Shown here piece after piece: positions 38,972 to 46,856 of a stretch of 46,856 nt of DNA. Position 1 is the stretch's first letter; each line of letters opens with the position of its first letter. The stretch spans positions 1 through 46,856 of the IMG/VR virus record IMGVR_UViG_3300010885_027498; one strand, 5' to 3'. The notes below the pieces were generated by a model. It had not been told where the DNA came from. It did not search any database and saw only the letters and a program-made list of their open reading frames with translations. A program made the position numbers and the translations under genes. Source of the DNA: a virus.

Positions 38972-39814
38972 ATGTCTTACGAGTTAAAAGCTAAAGCGAC
39001 ACAGATTGCCGCACGTATTGACCAATATTGCATCGATAAGTTTACGTCCGGGCATCGATCGCATCTTGGCGCCTCGGTTATTGGTGACCCATGCGCTCGC
39101 AAAGTATGGTCATCTTTTCGTTGGCTCAAATTAGAGCAGTTTTCAGGGCGAATGTTGCGCTTATTCGAACGCGGCAAGCGCGAAGAAACTTTTCTGATCG
39201 AATATATTAAAGCAGCCGGCGTTACAGAGTTTCAACAATTTAGCTTAGACACAACCGCTCAGGCTCAGTTTTCCGACATTGACGGGCACTATGGCGGATC
39301 AACCGATGGGTTAGGCCGGATAGGTGACATTGACGTAGTATGCGAGTTTAAGACACATAACGCTAAGTCGTTTGTACACTTAAAGAGCAATGGTGTGATC
39401 GTTAGCAAGCCAAAGCATTACGCGCAAATGTGTGCTTATGGACAAGCTTTCGGTATTGGTCACGGGCTTTACATAGCCTGCAATAAGAACGATGACGATA
39501 TCCACGTTGAATTGGTTAAACTTAACCCAAGTTATGCAGAGGATTTAGCGTCAAAGGCATACGACATTATTCACGCTGTTCAACCACCGGCTAAGATCGC
39601 GCTACAATCGACGGCGTATGAATGCACCTACTGTGTGTTTCAAGATATTTGCCACAGAGGCGCTACACCGGACAGAAATTGTAGATCGTGCCTAATGGCG
39701 GAACCGAGACCCGGCGGACTATGGTATTGCCGGCATTGGTCCGCGACGATCCCGACCGAAGAAAATATTCTTGCCGGTTGTGACAACTGGTACCCAATCA
39801 CGTCATCGTCATGA
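38972..39814 (+). CDS. Cas4-like PD-(D/E)XK exonuclease with Fe-S cysteines and an extra Cys module
   Basis: A 280-residue nuclease. It has the Cas4/RecB layout: D112 in GSTDGL, CEFKT with E125 and K127, and QMCAY with Q152 and Y156. C41 (GDPCARK) with C218, C221 and C227 (CTYCVFQDIC) could hold an iron-sulfur cluster. A further Cys group (CRSCLM at 237-240, WYC at 253, C270) looks like the small Cys-rich proteins elsewhere in the genome. It probably resects DNA for the Sak4/SSB recombination system. It overlaps the helicase start by four bases. Confidence 0.8.
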   Translation: MSYELKAKATQIAARIDQYCIDKFTSGHRSHLGASVIGDPCARKVWSSFRWLKLEQFSGRMLRLFERGKREETFLIEYIKAAGVTEFQQFSLDTTAQAQFSDIDGHYGGSTDGLGRIGDIDVVCEFKTHNAKSFVHLKSNGVIVSKPKHYAQMCAYGQAFGIGHGLYIACNKNDDDIHVELVKLNPSYAEDLASKAYDIIHAVQPPAKIALQSTAYECTYCVFQDICHRGATPDRNCRSCLMAEPRPGGLWYCRHWSATIPTEENILAGCDNWYPITSSS

Positions 39815-41391
39815 TCAACTTACGCTGGTATCAAGATGAGGCTATCCGCGCCATATACGGCTACTATGGCGCAGGTAATGTTGGACATGCATTACTTGCA
39901 TTGCCGACAGGCACCGGAAAAAGCCTGATTATCGGAGAGTTTATACGGCGAGTATTGCATGAGTGGCCTAACCAACGGGTTATGGTGCTCACGCATGTGA
40001 AAGAGCTAATTGAGCAGGATATCCGCGCCCTGAAGTCTGTGTGGCCAACCGCACCTTATGGCGTGTATTCAGCCGGGCTCAATAAGCGGGATGCATTACA
40101 CAACGTTATTTTTGGCGGTGTCGCCAGCGTGTACCGTAATGCCGAATTGTTCGGGCATCGTGATCTACTTATTGTGGACGAAGCTCATTTAATTAGTCCA
40201 GATAACACAACGATGTATCATAAGACATTTGAGGCTTTAACCGCGATCAATCCCAATATTAAGGTAATTGGCTTAACTGCTACATGGTATCGACTAGGTC
40301 AAGGTGTATTAACTGACAGCGGATTGTTTGACGATATTATCTATAATATTTGTAATTCGGCAGGCTTCGCACGGCTAATTCATGAGGGCTTTTTAGTTCC
40401 GCCGATACCGAAGCAAACAAACGTTGAATTATCGGTCAAAAACGTTGCTATATCCGGAGGCGAGTTTGTATTAAGCCAATTGCAGGATGCGGTAAACATT
40501 TCCAAGATTACCGTGCAAGCGATCGAAGAGACAATACAGTACGGGCAAGATCGGAAATCGTGGTTAGTATTTTGCTCGGGTATTGAGCACGCAGAAGCGT
40601 GCGCCGCAACGCTCAATAATTACGGCATTCCAGCCGCCGCGGTACACAGCAAGATCAACAAAACCGATCGGGACAATATCCTTCGTGATTTTCGTTCTGG
40701 CGCAATACGGGCAGTCACGAACAACAACGTGCTAACTACGGGCTTCGATCATCCAAATATCGACTTAATTGCGATGCTTCGCCCTACAATGTCGCCCGGT
40801 TTATGGGTGCAGATGATCGGCCGTGGTACGCGGCCTGCACCGGGCAAGGCGAATTGCCTTGTGCTCGATTTCGCTCGCAATACACAGCGACTAGGGCCGA
40901 TCGATGATCCGCGCATTCCAGGCCGTCCAGGCGCCTCTACAGGCGAGGTTCCGGTTAAAATCTGCCCGTCTTGTAGCGCGTACAACCACCTAAGGGCGGT
41001 GAATTGTGTGTTGTGTGGGTACGAGTTCACATTTGAGGAAAAATTAATTAATACGGCTGGCAATGCTCCTTTAATGTCCTTTGATCAGCCAATTATCGAG
41101 ACTTATGATGTTTGGAATGTGATGTTTTACGAACATCATGCGAAAAGTGGTAAAAGATCGGTTTGTGTGCATTACTTCACACCATGTGGTTCATTCAAAG
41201 AATACCTCTGCTTTGAGCACGATGGATATCCGCGCCATGTAGCTCATGAATGGTGGAGAAAGCACATGACCACTAACCCGCCTATAACGGTCAATGCTGC
41301 TTTGCTTGAAATCGCCCATAGTCGTCGGCCGCGACGTGTGCGTGTATGGACCAACGCCAAATACGCAAAGGTATTAAACCATGAGTTCTAA
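39811..41391 (+). CDS. SF2 DEAD/DEAH-box DNA helicase
   Basis: A 526-residue helicase: LRWYQDEAI near the start, Walker A PTGTGKS (about 32-38), IVDEAHL (DEAH at 123-126), GLTATW, and the C-terminal motif V/VI pattern VLTTGFDHPNID and QMIGRGTRPAPGK. After it comes CPSCSAYN with a later CVLCGYEF, a zinc-binding module, and a basic end. It likely unwinds DNA in recombination or replication with the adjacent nuclease. Its last codons are shared with the next gene's start. Confidence 0.85.
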   Translation: MINLRWYQDEAIRAIYGYYGAGNVGHALLALPTGTGKSLIIGEFIRRVLHEWPNQRVMVLTHVKELIEQDIRALKSVWPTAPYGVYSAGLNKRDALHNVIFGGVASVYRNAELFGHRDLLIVDEAHLISPDNTTMYHKTFEALTAINPNIKVIGLTATWYRLGQGVLTDSGLFDDIIYNICNSAGFARLIHEGFLVPPIPKQTNVELSVKNVAISGGEFVLSQLQDAVNISKITVQAIEETIQYGQDRKSWLVFCSGIEHAEACAATLNNYGIPAAAVHSKINKTDRDNILRDFRSGAIRAVTNNNVLTTGFDHPNIDLIAMLRPTMSPGLWVQMIGRGTRPAPGKANCLVLDFARNTQRLGPIDDPRIPGRPGASTGEVPVKICPSCSAYNHLRAVNCVLCGYEFTFEEKLINTAGNAPLMSFDQPIIETYDVWNVMFYEHHAKSGKRSVCVHYFTPCGSFKEYLCFEHDGYPRHVAHEWWRKHMTTNPPITVNAALLEIAHSRRPRRVRVWTNAKYAKVLNHEF

Positions 41392-41434
41392 TACGGTGCG
41401 TGAAACCATGAGTTCTAATACGATACGTGAAACC
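41381..41434 (+). repeat. 27-bp in-frame tandem duplication
   Basis: Two copies of ATGAGTTCTAATACG plus 12 more bases, identical at 25 of 27 positions. It duplicates the start codon of a small gene and overlaps the helicase stop at 41391. Confidence 0.85.
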
Positions 41435-41659
41435 GCATTACGTGAACTGGCCACGGATGTACTAACCGCCGTGGCCCGCACTTTTCGCGCGGAAATGTTT
41501 CGATCGTGCTTGACATGTGCGTACTTTGAGGGCGCACGATCGGCGACTGATGATCAATTTAAGCCGCCACGGTGTGCGAAACACTGTGTTAACCCGCCCG
41601 CATTCGTGATAGCCAACGGATGCGTTGATTACGTCGATAACGACGCGGTGCCTTTCTAG
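41381..41659 (+). CDS. Small Cys-rich protein with duplicated start region
   Basis: A 92-residue protein with CLTCAYFEGARSA, then RCAKHCVNPP and CVDYVD. Its N-terminus is a tandem copy: MSSNTVRET followed by MSSNTIRET, from a 27-base direct repeat (41381-41407, 41408-41434). Either ATG could start it. It has the CxxCxxF pattern shared with the genes at 24679 and 45512. The first ATG lies inside the helicase gene. The function is unknown. Confidence 0.6.
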   Translation: MSSNTVRETMSSNTIRETALRELATDVLTAVARTFRAEMFRSCLTCAYFEGARSATDDQFKPPRCAKHCVNPPAFVIANGCVDYVDNDAVPF

Positions 41660-41670
41660 GAGATATCACT

Positions 41671-42009
41671 ATGTCACGCGACATTACGTTTGATCACTAC
41701 CAAGAAATTGCAGCGACAACCGCGATATATCCAAAGAATATCGCGTTGCTGTACCTCGGATTGAAACTCTGCGGCGAAGCGGGCGAAGTTAGCGAACAAA
41801 TCGCTAAAGCATACCGTGACGACAATGGAATAATTACACCACAACGTTCCGAAAAATTATTGAAAGAGCTTGGTGACGTGCTTTGGTATCTAAGTGAGAC
41901 GGCCCGGCAGTTAAATATGCAACTGTCTCATGTTGCGATGACCAATCACGTTAAACTTGCCGATCGGCAACGCCGTGGTGCGCTTAAAGGAGAAGGTGAC
42001 AATAGATGA
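41671..42009 (+). CDS. MazG-like nucleotide pyrophosphohydrolase
   Basis: A 112-residue all-helical protein with GLKLCGEAGEVSEQIAKAYRDD (E36, E39) and KELGDVLWYLSETA (E66, D69), the metal-binding Glu/Asp set of MazG/dUTPase-like enzymes. It hydrolyses nucleoside triphosphates. In phages this can adjust nucleotide pools or the host stringent response. AGGAG precedes the ATG. It is in the middle of the replication operon and overlaps the next start. Confidence 0.85.
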   Translation: MSRDITFDHYQEIAATTAIYPKNIALLYLGLKLCGEAGEVSEQIAKAYRDDNGIITPQRSEKLLKELGDVLWYLSETARQLNMQLSHVAMTNHVKLADRQRRGALKGEGDNR

Positions 42010-42221
42010 CGGACGCCGCTTTATTAGATTGTCGTCTTTTCGTTAACAAATCTCTCGGTAAAGGTTACCGTATTCAGATGCACGTCACAAAAGCGGACTA
42101 TGCATACAGCGGTTATCTTGTCGGGGTAATTGTCAAGCGAAGCGGCGCCGTCCGTGCGGTGATCGAGGACAACAATGGGCGTCTTTTCATTCACAATGCT
42201 CGCGAGCTTGAGCTTATATAG
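42006..42221 (+). CDS. Small unknown protein in the replication operon
   Basis: A 71-residue beta-rich protein (FVNKSLGKGYRIQMHVTKADYAYSG, then VRAVIEDNNGRLFIHNARELEL). It begins inside the MazG-like gene end (ATGA). No family recognised. Confidence 0.5.
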   Translation: MTDAALLDCRLFVNKSLGKGYRIQMHVTKADYAYSGYLVGVIVKRSGAVRAVIEDNNGRLFIHNARELELI

Positions 42222-42232
42222 GACTAATAGCT

Positions 42233-43246
42233 ATGGGACGGAAACCGACAAAAGCGAAGAAAACAGAGCAGGTAACCAACGAACTGCTATTGTCGCTCGA
42301 ATTTATTTCCCTCGTACAAAAGGACGCGGAAACAACTGCCTTGTTCCGTGACGGGCATTTGATCGCGACTAACGGTGTTGTAACCGTTGGTATCCCTATT
42401 AATACTAACTTGTTCGCTTGCCCTAACCTCGCAAAAATGGTCAATGCATTGCGCATTTGTGGCAACGCATTCGACCTAACTCAATTGCCAGATGGTGCGC
42501 TCGCTATAAAGGGCGGCACATTCCGCGCCCGCATTCCATGCATAGACGTTAACTTAGCGCCGGCAAGTCAAATCTTACCAGATCAGGGCTTATACGCGCT
42601 CGATAGTCGCTTTACAGCGGCATTATTCGCTGTAGCTCCAATCGCATCCGAAAATGCAACGCGACTGATCGAGACGACGGTTTTATGCCGCAACCAGACA
42701 GTGGTTGCATCTGACGGAAAAATCATTTTTGAGGTGTTCCATGGAATTAACTTTCCTGAGTTGGTGTTGCCAAAACTCGCCGTAACCATCTTGGGAAAGA
42801 CAAAGAAAGAGCCCGTAACCTTTGGTGTAGGATATAACCAAGACAATAAGATATCGTCAATAACCCTTCATTTTTCTGACAACAGTTGGCTAAAGAGCCA
42901 ACTATACGTCGAAGATTGGCCGAATGTTGACCGCATACTCGCAGCGCTGGTTAACTGCAAACTGGAAAAGCTTGCACCGGATTTCTTTGAAGCGTGTAAT
43001 AACGTTGCGAAATTCGTTGAGCCCGGTAAATCTGTGCATTTGAATAAGGCAACAATTCAAGACAACGACAATGACGAAAATGCCGCACAGGTTTTGCAAA
43101 TCGACACAGGCATTAGTGCGTCATTTAACCCAAGTTATGTTAAGTTTCTAAGCAATTACGTGAATAAGATCGGTTACTCCGAAGCAATCCGCGCCTTACT
43201 CTTTGTGGGCGATACGGCACGCGCTGTTTTAATGACAATGAGGTAA
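42233..43246 (+). CDS. Sliding clamp-like DNA polymerase processivity factor
   Basis: A 337-residue protein with a basic opening (GRKPTKAKKTEQ), several beta-alpha repeats (FISLVQKDAETTALFRDG, ALDSRFTAALFAVAPIASEN, TVVASDGKIIFEVFHG), and a C-terminal signature LLFVGDTARAVLMTMR, like the AVxMPxR end of beta-clamp proteins. It would encircle DNA and hold the polymerase encoded two genes downstream. Homology is by pattern; a structural check would settle it. Confidence 0.7.
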   Translation: MGRKPTKAKKTEQVTNELLLSLEFISLVQKDAETTALFRDGHLIATNGVVTVGIPINTNLFACPNLAKMVNALRICGNAFDLTQLPDGALAIKGGTFRARIPCIDVNLAPASQILPDQGLYALDSRFTAALFAVAPIASENATRLIETTVLCRNQTVVASDGKIIFEVFHGINFPELVLPKLAVTILGKTKKEPVTFGVGYNQDNKISSITLHFSDNSWLKSQLYVEDWPNVDRILAALVNCKLEKLAPDFFEACNNVAKFVEPGKSVHLNKATIQDNDNDENAAQVLQIDTGISASFNPSYVKFLSNYVNKIGYSEAIRALLFVGDTARAVLMTMR

Positions 43247-43249
43247 ACC

Positions 43250-43525
43250 ATGGCGGACGAAAAAGACTACCACGATTTTCCGCGAACAATCGGTGAAATC
43301 AGGGCTGACAAATCATGGAACGCAGCGGACTGGTCACCTCGTGACGTGTTGATTAACGTGTTACGCGATATCGACAATAACACGGTTAATCCAACCGCGT
43401 TAATTGTTTGTTACGAAACATCAGATAGGAAAGCAACCTACGCCGTATCTAGCCCATTCTTGTCTGTTACGCTAGGGTTAATGACGCGAATAAAAAATAG
43501 ACTATTGCAGCACGATGTTCTTTGA
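43250..43525 (+). CDS. Unknown small protein common in phage replication operons
   Basis: A 91-residue protein with WNAADWSPRDVLINVLRDIDN, a pattern (A-D-W-x-P-R-D-x-L-x-x-x-L-R-D) I recall from short phage proteins next to polymerases. The polymerase gene begins inside its last codons. The function is unknown. Confidence 0.55.
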   Translation: MADEKDYHDFPRTIGEIRADKSWNAADWSPRDVLINVLRDIDNNTVNPTALIVCYETSDRKATYAVSSPFLSVTLGLMTRIKNRLLQHDVL

Positions 43526-45515
43526 TCTAGGTCCGCGCAAGAAAGACTTAATCTGTGCTGTGCTACCGCCAGCGCCAGTAACAAACTGGCGTCCACCAAC
43601 AACTTTTCCTAACCTAGATAATGCGAGCTTAATTAGCTTCGACCTGGAACGTAAAGAGTATGATCCGGACAAAGGGCCGGGTTGGTCGCGCGGGAAAGCC
43701 CACACGATAGGCGTTTCGATCGGCGCCCGTGATCGTGCCGGTAACCGTGGTGCTTGGTATTTTCCTATCCGGCACGAAGTTGATCCCGAGCTAAATCTAC
43801 CTCGGGAGCAAGTTTTATCATTCATCAAATCCGTACTTGAGACGACCGTTCCAAAGGTTGGCGCTAATTTATACTATGATGTTGGCTCGCTGACTGACGA
43901 CGACATTTACGTTAAAGGCGAGTTGCACGACGTACAACATGCTCAAGCATTAATTGATAGTGACAGTTATGTTAATCTAAACTATCTAGGCCAACATTAT
44001 TGCGGCGCGGGTAAGGAAACAAATAGTCTATATAAATGGCTTAAGCAAGCTTATCCAGGCAAAGTTGATCCGAGACTAAATCTTTGGCGAGCTTCCCCGG
44101 CATTGGTTGGACCATACGGGGAACAAGACGCTTTATTGCCGATTGAGATTATCGAAAAGCAATGGCCGCTGCTAGATAAGGAACAATTACACCTTGTTTA
44201 CCGGGTTGAATGCGACTTAATTAATTTATTGGTTAAGATGCGACAACGAGGTATTAGGGTTGATATTGAGGCGGCAGAGCAACTTTATAATGACTTAGCT
44301 CAAGATATTGCAGCTAAGTACAGTGAAATTTATAAGCTAACCGGTGCAGCTATTGATAGTGTATCGTCGGGCAAACAAGTCGCTAAAATCTTTGATACAT
44401 TCGATCTTCCATACCAAAAGACAAACGATGGAAACCCGAGTTTTCGAAAGGAATGGTTAAAAGGTCAAGATCATCCGATTGCGCGGCTTATCAACGAAAC
44501 GCGCGAACTAGAGAAAATACGCAGTACATTCATTAAATCCTATATTCTTGACGGGCACATTAATGGTATTATTCATTGCTGCTTTAACCAACTAAGAACG
44601 GATGAAGGTGGTACCGTTACAGGGCGCTTTTCGTCTAGCTATCCTAATTTGCAAAATATACCGATCAGGACAGAGCTAGGTAAACGGATTAGACGCCTTT
44701 TCGTCGCCCTTGTTTCAGGACATAAGGTACGTAAGGGTGACTATTCACAGATTGAGTACCGTTACCTTGCCCATTACGCTGTAGGACAAGGCTCAGACGA
44801 CTTACGCAGCAAATACGTAAATGATCCTAAAACCGATTATCACGACAACACCTTTCGCGATCTTGCCCCGCTTATGGGTTGGGACGTTAACGATAAGAAA
44901 GCGGCGAAGGAACTGCGTCGCCCGGTAAAGAATATCAATTTCGGTCTTGTGTACGGCATGGGACGCAAAAAGCTGATTAAATCGCTAATGCTGTATTTTG
45001 GTGCGAGTACGGCCGAAACAGAAGCTAATTTGCTATACGATAATTACCATAAAGCTAACGCTTTCGTGGCGCCCACAATGGAGGCGGCTTCAAACGAGGT
45101 GGTCATGCACGGGTATGCCTCAACGGTGCTAGGCCGGCGCACCCGCTTCGTTCTATGGGAACCCGCGGTGTATGGCGAATACGGTCCGCCGCTTCCTTAC
45201 GAGGCTGCACTGCGGCAGTACGGTTCCCGCATTAAACGGTCCGGGCTGCACAAGGCAATCAATTATAAGCTGCAAGGAAGTGCGGCTGATCAAATTAAAA
45301 AGGGGATGCGCGACTGCTTTGTTGCTGGCGTGTTTGACGCGACAGGGTATCCAATGCTACAGGTACATGACGAATTAGTATTCGACCATCTGGACACACC
45401 CGCCTTTGAGGAAGCGTTTCAGGAAGCAAAGCATATCCTTGAGACATGCATACCTGTACGAGTTCCTATTGTTTTCGAGTACAAAGACGGTGCAACATGG
45501 GCGGACGCCGAATGA
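43515..45515 (+). CDS. Family A DNA polymerase with 3'-5' exonuclease domain
   Basis: A 666-residue polymerase. Exonuclease motifs: SFDLER (D43, E45), NLYYD (N118, D122) and YGEQD (Y201, D205). Polymerase motifs: GRFSSSYPNLQNIP (about 370-383), DYSQIEYR (motif A, D409), RRPVKNINFGLVYG (motif B, with R468, K472 and Y480), and VHDEL (motif C, 617-621). This is the phage replicative enzyme. The 5' nuclease domain of cellular Pol I is absent, as usual in phages. The ATG at 43515 overlaps the preceding gene. Confidence 0.95.
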   Translation: MFFDLGPRKKDLICAVLPPAPVTNWRPPTTFPNLDNASLISFDLERKEYDPDKGPGWSRGKAHTIGVSIGARDRAGNRGAWYFPIRHEVDPELNLPREQVLSFIKSVLETTVPKVGANLYYDVGSLTDDDIYVKGELHDVQHAQALIDSDSYVNLNYLGQHYCGAGKETNSLYKWLKQAYPGKVDPRLNLWRASPALVGPYGEQDALLPIEIIEKQWPLLDKEQLHLVYRVECDLINLLVKMRQRGIRVDIEAAEQLYNDLAQDIAAKYSEIYKLTGAAIDSVSSGKQVAKIFDTFDLPYQKTNDGNPSFRKEWLKGQDHPIARLINETRELEKIRSTFIKSYILDGHINGIIHCCFNQLRTDEGGTVTGRFSSSYPNLQNIPIRTELGKRIRRLFVALVSGHKVRKGDYSQIEYRYLAHYAVGQGSDDLRSKYVNDPKTDYHDNTFRDLAPLMGWDVNDKKAAKELRRPVKNINFGLVYGMGRKKLIKSLMLYFGASTAETEANLLYDNYHKANAFVAPTMEAASNEVVMHGYASTVLGRRTRFVLWEPAVYGEYGPPLPYEAALRQYGSRIKRSGLHKAINYKLQGSAADQIKKGMRDCFVAGVFDATGYPMLQVHDELVFDHLDTPAFEEAFQEAKHILETCIPVRVPIVFEYKDGATWADAE

Positions 45516-45739
45516 GCAGCATGGAATATAAACCGTCATACTTACGCGAACAACGCAACAGTTGCGCAACGTGTATCGGATTTATACCTGATCTGTACCT
45601 TGAGTACGCAGGAAAATGCGCAAAAGATAATTCGTTGCAATGTGGCGGTATCGTTGACACGCTTTACCGTTGCCCGGCATTCGAGCGCAAAGAGGATAGT
45701 AAAGACCAGCCGATTACACGGATTGGCTTAAATGACTAG
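45512..45739 (+). CDS. Small Cys-rich protein after the polymerase
   Basis: A 75-residue protein: CATCIGFIPDLYLEYAGKC, then CGGIVDTLYRCPAFE. Its CxxCxxF pattern, third Cys and late Y-x-C-x-x-F match the small proteins at 24679 and 41381, suggesting a repeated metal-binding module. The ATG at 45512 overlaps the polymerase TGA, and its stop overlaps the next start. The function is unknown. Confidence 0.6.
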   Translation: MSSMEYKPSYLREQRNSCATCIGFIPDLYLEYAGKCAKDNSLQCGGIVDTLYRCPAFERKEDSKDQPITRIGLND

Positions 45740-46610
45740 GCCAATAGTAATTAATTCTTTATGGGGCTTTGGGGACAATATCTATCTGCGCCCAATTATC
45801 CAGGCGCTAACGCAAAACAGTATCGTTTACACTAATAGTCCTTATCCAGAACTGTTACGCGACGTACCGCGTGTTAAGTTCTATCGAACACACATGCAAT
45901 TGCGTACCCAACTAAAAAACATTGAACGTCAATCTAAGACGCTATGGCAACCGGTGCCATCAAGTGCTAGGAGCTTTCGACCTAGTTACATGTTTCGGGG
46001 ACATAACACTTTATTTGCGGAACTTTGTACTCATTTTGGGTACAACTCACGCTCATTTAAGCTTAGTTTACCGGCATATATTAACGCCCGCTGGAAAACT
46101 AATAAGCGTATTGCTGTAATACGTCCTGTGACAGTGCGGGCGGAATGGCGTAACCTCGCACGAAATCCATTACCAGAATACATAACTGAAATAGCCAACA
46201 TGTTACGCCATACGTACCATGTAGTGTGCGTTGCCGATATCGACGGCAGAAACGAAGCGTTAGTAGGCAAAATGCCATTTGCGCACGACTATTATGTAAA
46301 AGGCGAGCTAAACACGATTGACTTGCTAACTCTCGTACAAGCTGCCTCAATCGTGGTAGGAGGTCCGGGCTGGATTATTCCCGCGGCGACCGCGGCCAAC
46401 GTGCCGGGCATTATCGTTTTCGGCGGACAAGGCGGCCACAACGCGCCGGAACGGTTGATCGAACGCGATTGGCAGCATAAACTACAATTCATCACGCCCG
46501 ACAAATTCCATCTATGCACAAATATGCGGTGTCCCTCATGCCCAAAAACAATCTCTCGGTTCTCGGAACAGGCACACGACTGTTTGACAAAATTAGAGGT
46601 GACAGCCTAA
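45732..46610 (+). CDS. GT9-like glycosyltransferase (heptosyltransferase-type)
   Basis: A 292-residue protein. The start PIVINSLWGFGDNIYLRPIIQALTQNS has the G-x-GD-x-(I/L) turn of the GT9 family. The C-terminal half holds VVGGPGWIIPAATAANVPGIIVFGGQGGHNAPER, the donor-binding loop pattern. GT9 enzymes add heptose or related sugars to LPS. In a phage it might modify host LPS, the virion or DNA; this is open. Its start overlaps the previous gene and the methyltransferase starts inside its end. Confidence 0.7.
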   Translation: MTRPIVINSLWGFGDNIYLRPIIQALTQNSIVYTNSPYPELLRDVPRVKFYRTHMQLRTQLKNIERQSKTLWQPVPSSARSFRPSYMFRGHNTLFAELCTHFGYNSRSFKLSLPAYINARWKTNKRIAVIRPVTVRAEWRNLARNPLPEYITEIANMLRHTYHVVCVADIDGRNEALVGKMPFAHDYYVKGELNTIDLLTLVQAASIVVGGPGWIIPAATAANVPGIIVFGGQGGHNAPERLIERDWQHKLQFITPDKFHLCTNMRCPSCPKTISRFSEQAHDCLTKLEVTA

Positions 46611-46856
46611 TTTTGTGTCCTGAAACTGGCGTTGGATATTACCCGGTGCAAGACTACAGTAAATACGACAAAGATTATTTCGACAAATACGTTGGATATG
46701 CTGCTACACCGGCAGGTAAGGGCATAACCGAGACACGAATTAACTTTGTGCGCCGTTACGCTCACTATGTGCATACACTATGTGACGTTGGCATTGGTTG
46801 CGGCGATTTTCTCGATAAGGCGCGCTGGGGCACTATTGCGTGCTACGGCTACGATG
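46538..46856 (+). CDS. Class I SAM-dependent methyltransferase, N-terminal half (partial)
   Basis: Starts with ATG at 46538 (MPKNNLSVLG), has YYPVQDYSKYDKDYFDKYVGY, and reaches the SAM-binding motif DVGIGCGDFL (about 83-92), then YGYD. The window ends after the first base of codon 107. Joining this to the start of the window continues the same frame into WLSERNLYRDPY and completes a protein of about 217 residues. The typical linker after YGYD (often with NP) seems shorter than usual, so a few bases could be missing at the junction. Confidence 0.8.
   Translation, partial: MPKNNLSVLGTGTRLFDKIRGDSLILCPETGVGYYPVQDYSKYDKDYFDKYVGYAATPAGKGITETRINFVRRYAHYVHTLCDVGIGCGDFLDKARWGTIACYGYD

Noticed and set aside
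1-46856. Integrase, excisionase, lysogeny repressor, transposase or RNA polymerase
   Set aside because: No reading frame showed such a pattern. Small unknown proteins remain, so absence is not certain.

Overview
The window looks like a complete genome of a tailed double-stranded DNA phage with siphovirus morphology: a long non-contractile tail with a tape measure protein, tail tube and G/GT frameshift, and no sheath. A methyltransferase gene that starts at 46538 runs off the right end and resumes in the same frame at the left end, so the two ends probably join and the molecule is circular or circularly permuted, with an arbitrary cut inside that gene. No integrase, excisionase or lysogeny repressor was recognised, so a lytic life style is likely. 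The host is probably a Gram-negative bacterium: there is a GH108-type endolysin, a Sec-type signal peptide on one small protein, and several structural families I associate mainly with alphaproteobacterial phages. This host guess is weak.

Layout. From about 26.7 kb down to 0.95 kb one long leftward block encodes, in transcription order: small zinc-binding and winged-helix proteins, an unknown 314-residue protein, a VRR-NUC nuclease, a DUF932 protein, an Ala/Pro-rich protein, the lysis cassette (membrane-tailed endolysin and several small membrane proteins), small and large terminase, DUF4055 portal, scaffold, major capsid, an unusual insertion of decoration or fibre-like genes, head-tail connectors, tail terminator, tail tube, tail assembly chaperones with a -1 frameshift, tape measure, tail-tip proteins and receptor-binding proteins.

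From 36.9 kb rightward runs the replication and recombination operon: a Sak4-like ATPase, a DUF669-type single-strand-binding protein, a Cas4-like exonuclease, an SF2 helicase, a MazG-like pyrophosphatase, a sliding-clamp-like protein and a family A DNA polymerase. It continues through a GT9-like glycosyltransferase and the methyltransferase, across the window ends, to a Rossmann-like protein ending at 858. There it meets the leftward block at a nested bidirectional hairpin (859-958). A primase-polymerase/helicase is transcribed the opposite way from a shared divergent promoter region (36715-36898).

Between 28.1 and 33.7 kb lies an early-type region of small unknown genes. Many are single-gene units with a repeated promoter/leader cassette and a hairpin at the end.

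The most unusual DNA is not coding. A 1.4 kb stretch (26.78-28.15 kb) carries six GC-rich iteron-like repeats, then 17 ten-base sites of the type TTAA(CG/CC/GG)TTAA, then an extremely AT-rich segment. A second repeat-dense region (33.74-34.13 kb) lies between converging genes. Both are candidate replication origins or partition/control sites. In addition the motif GCCCACAA(T) occurs 14 times across the genome, on both strands and in different codon frames, which suggests selection on the DNA itself.
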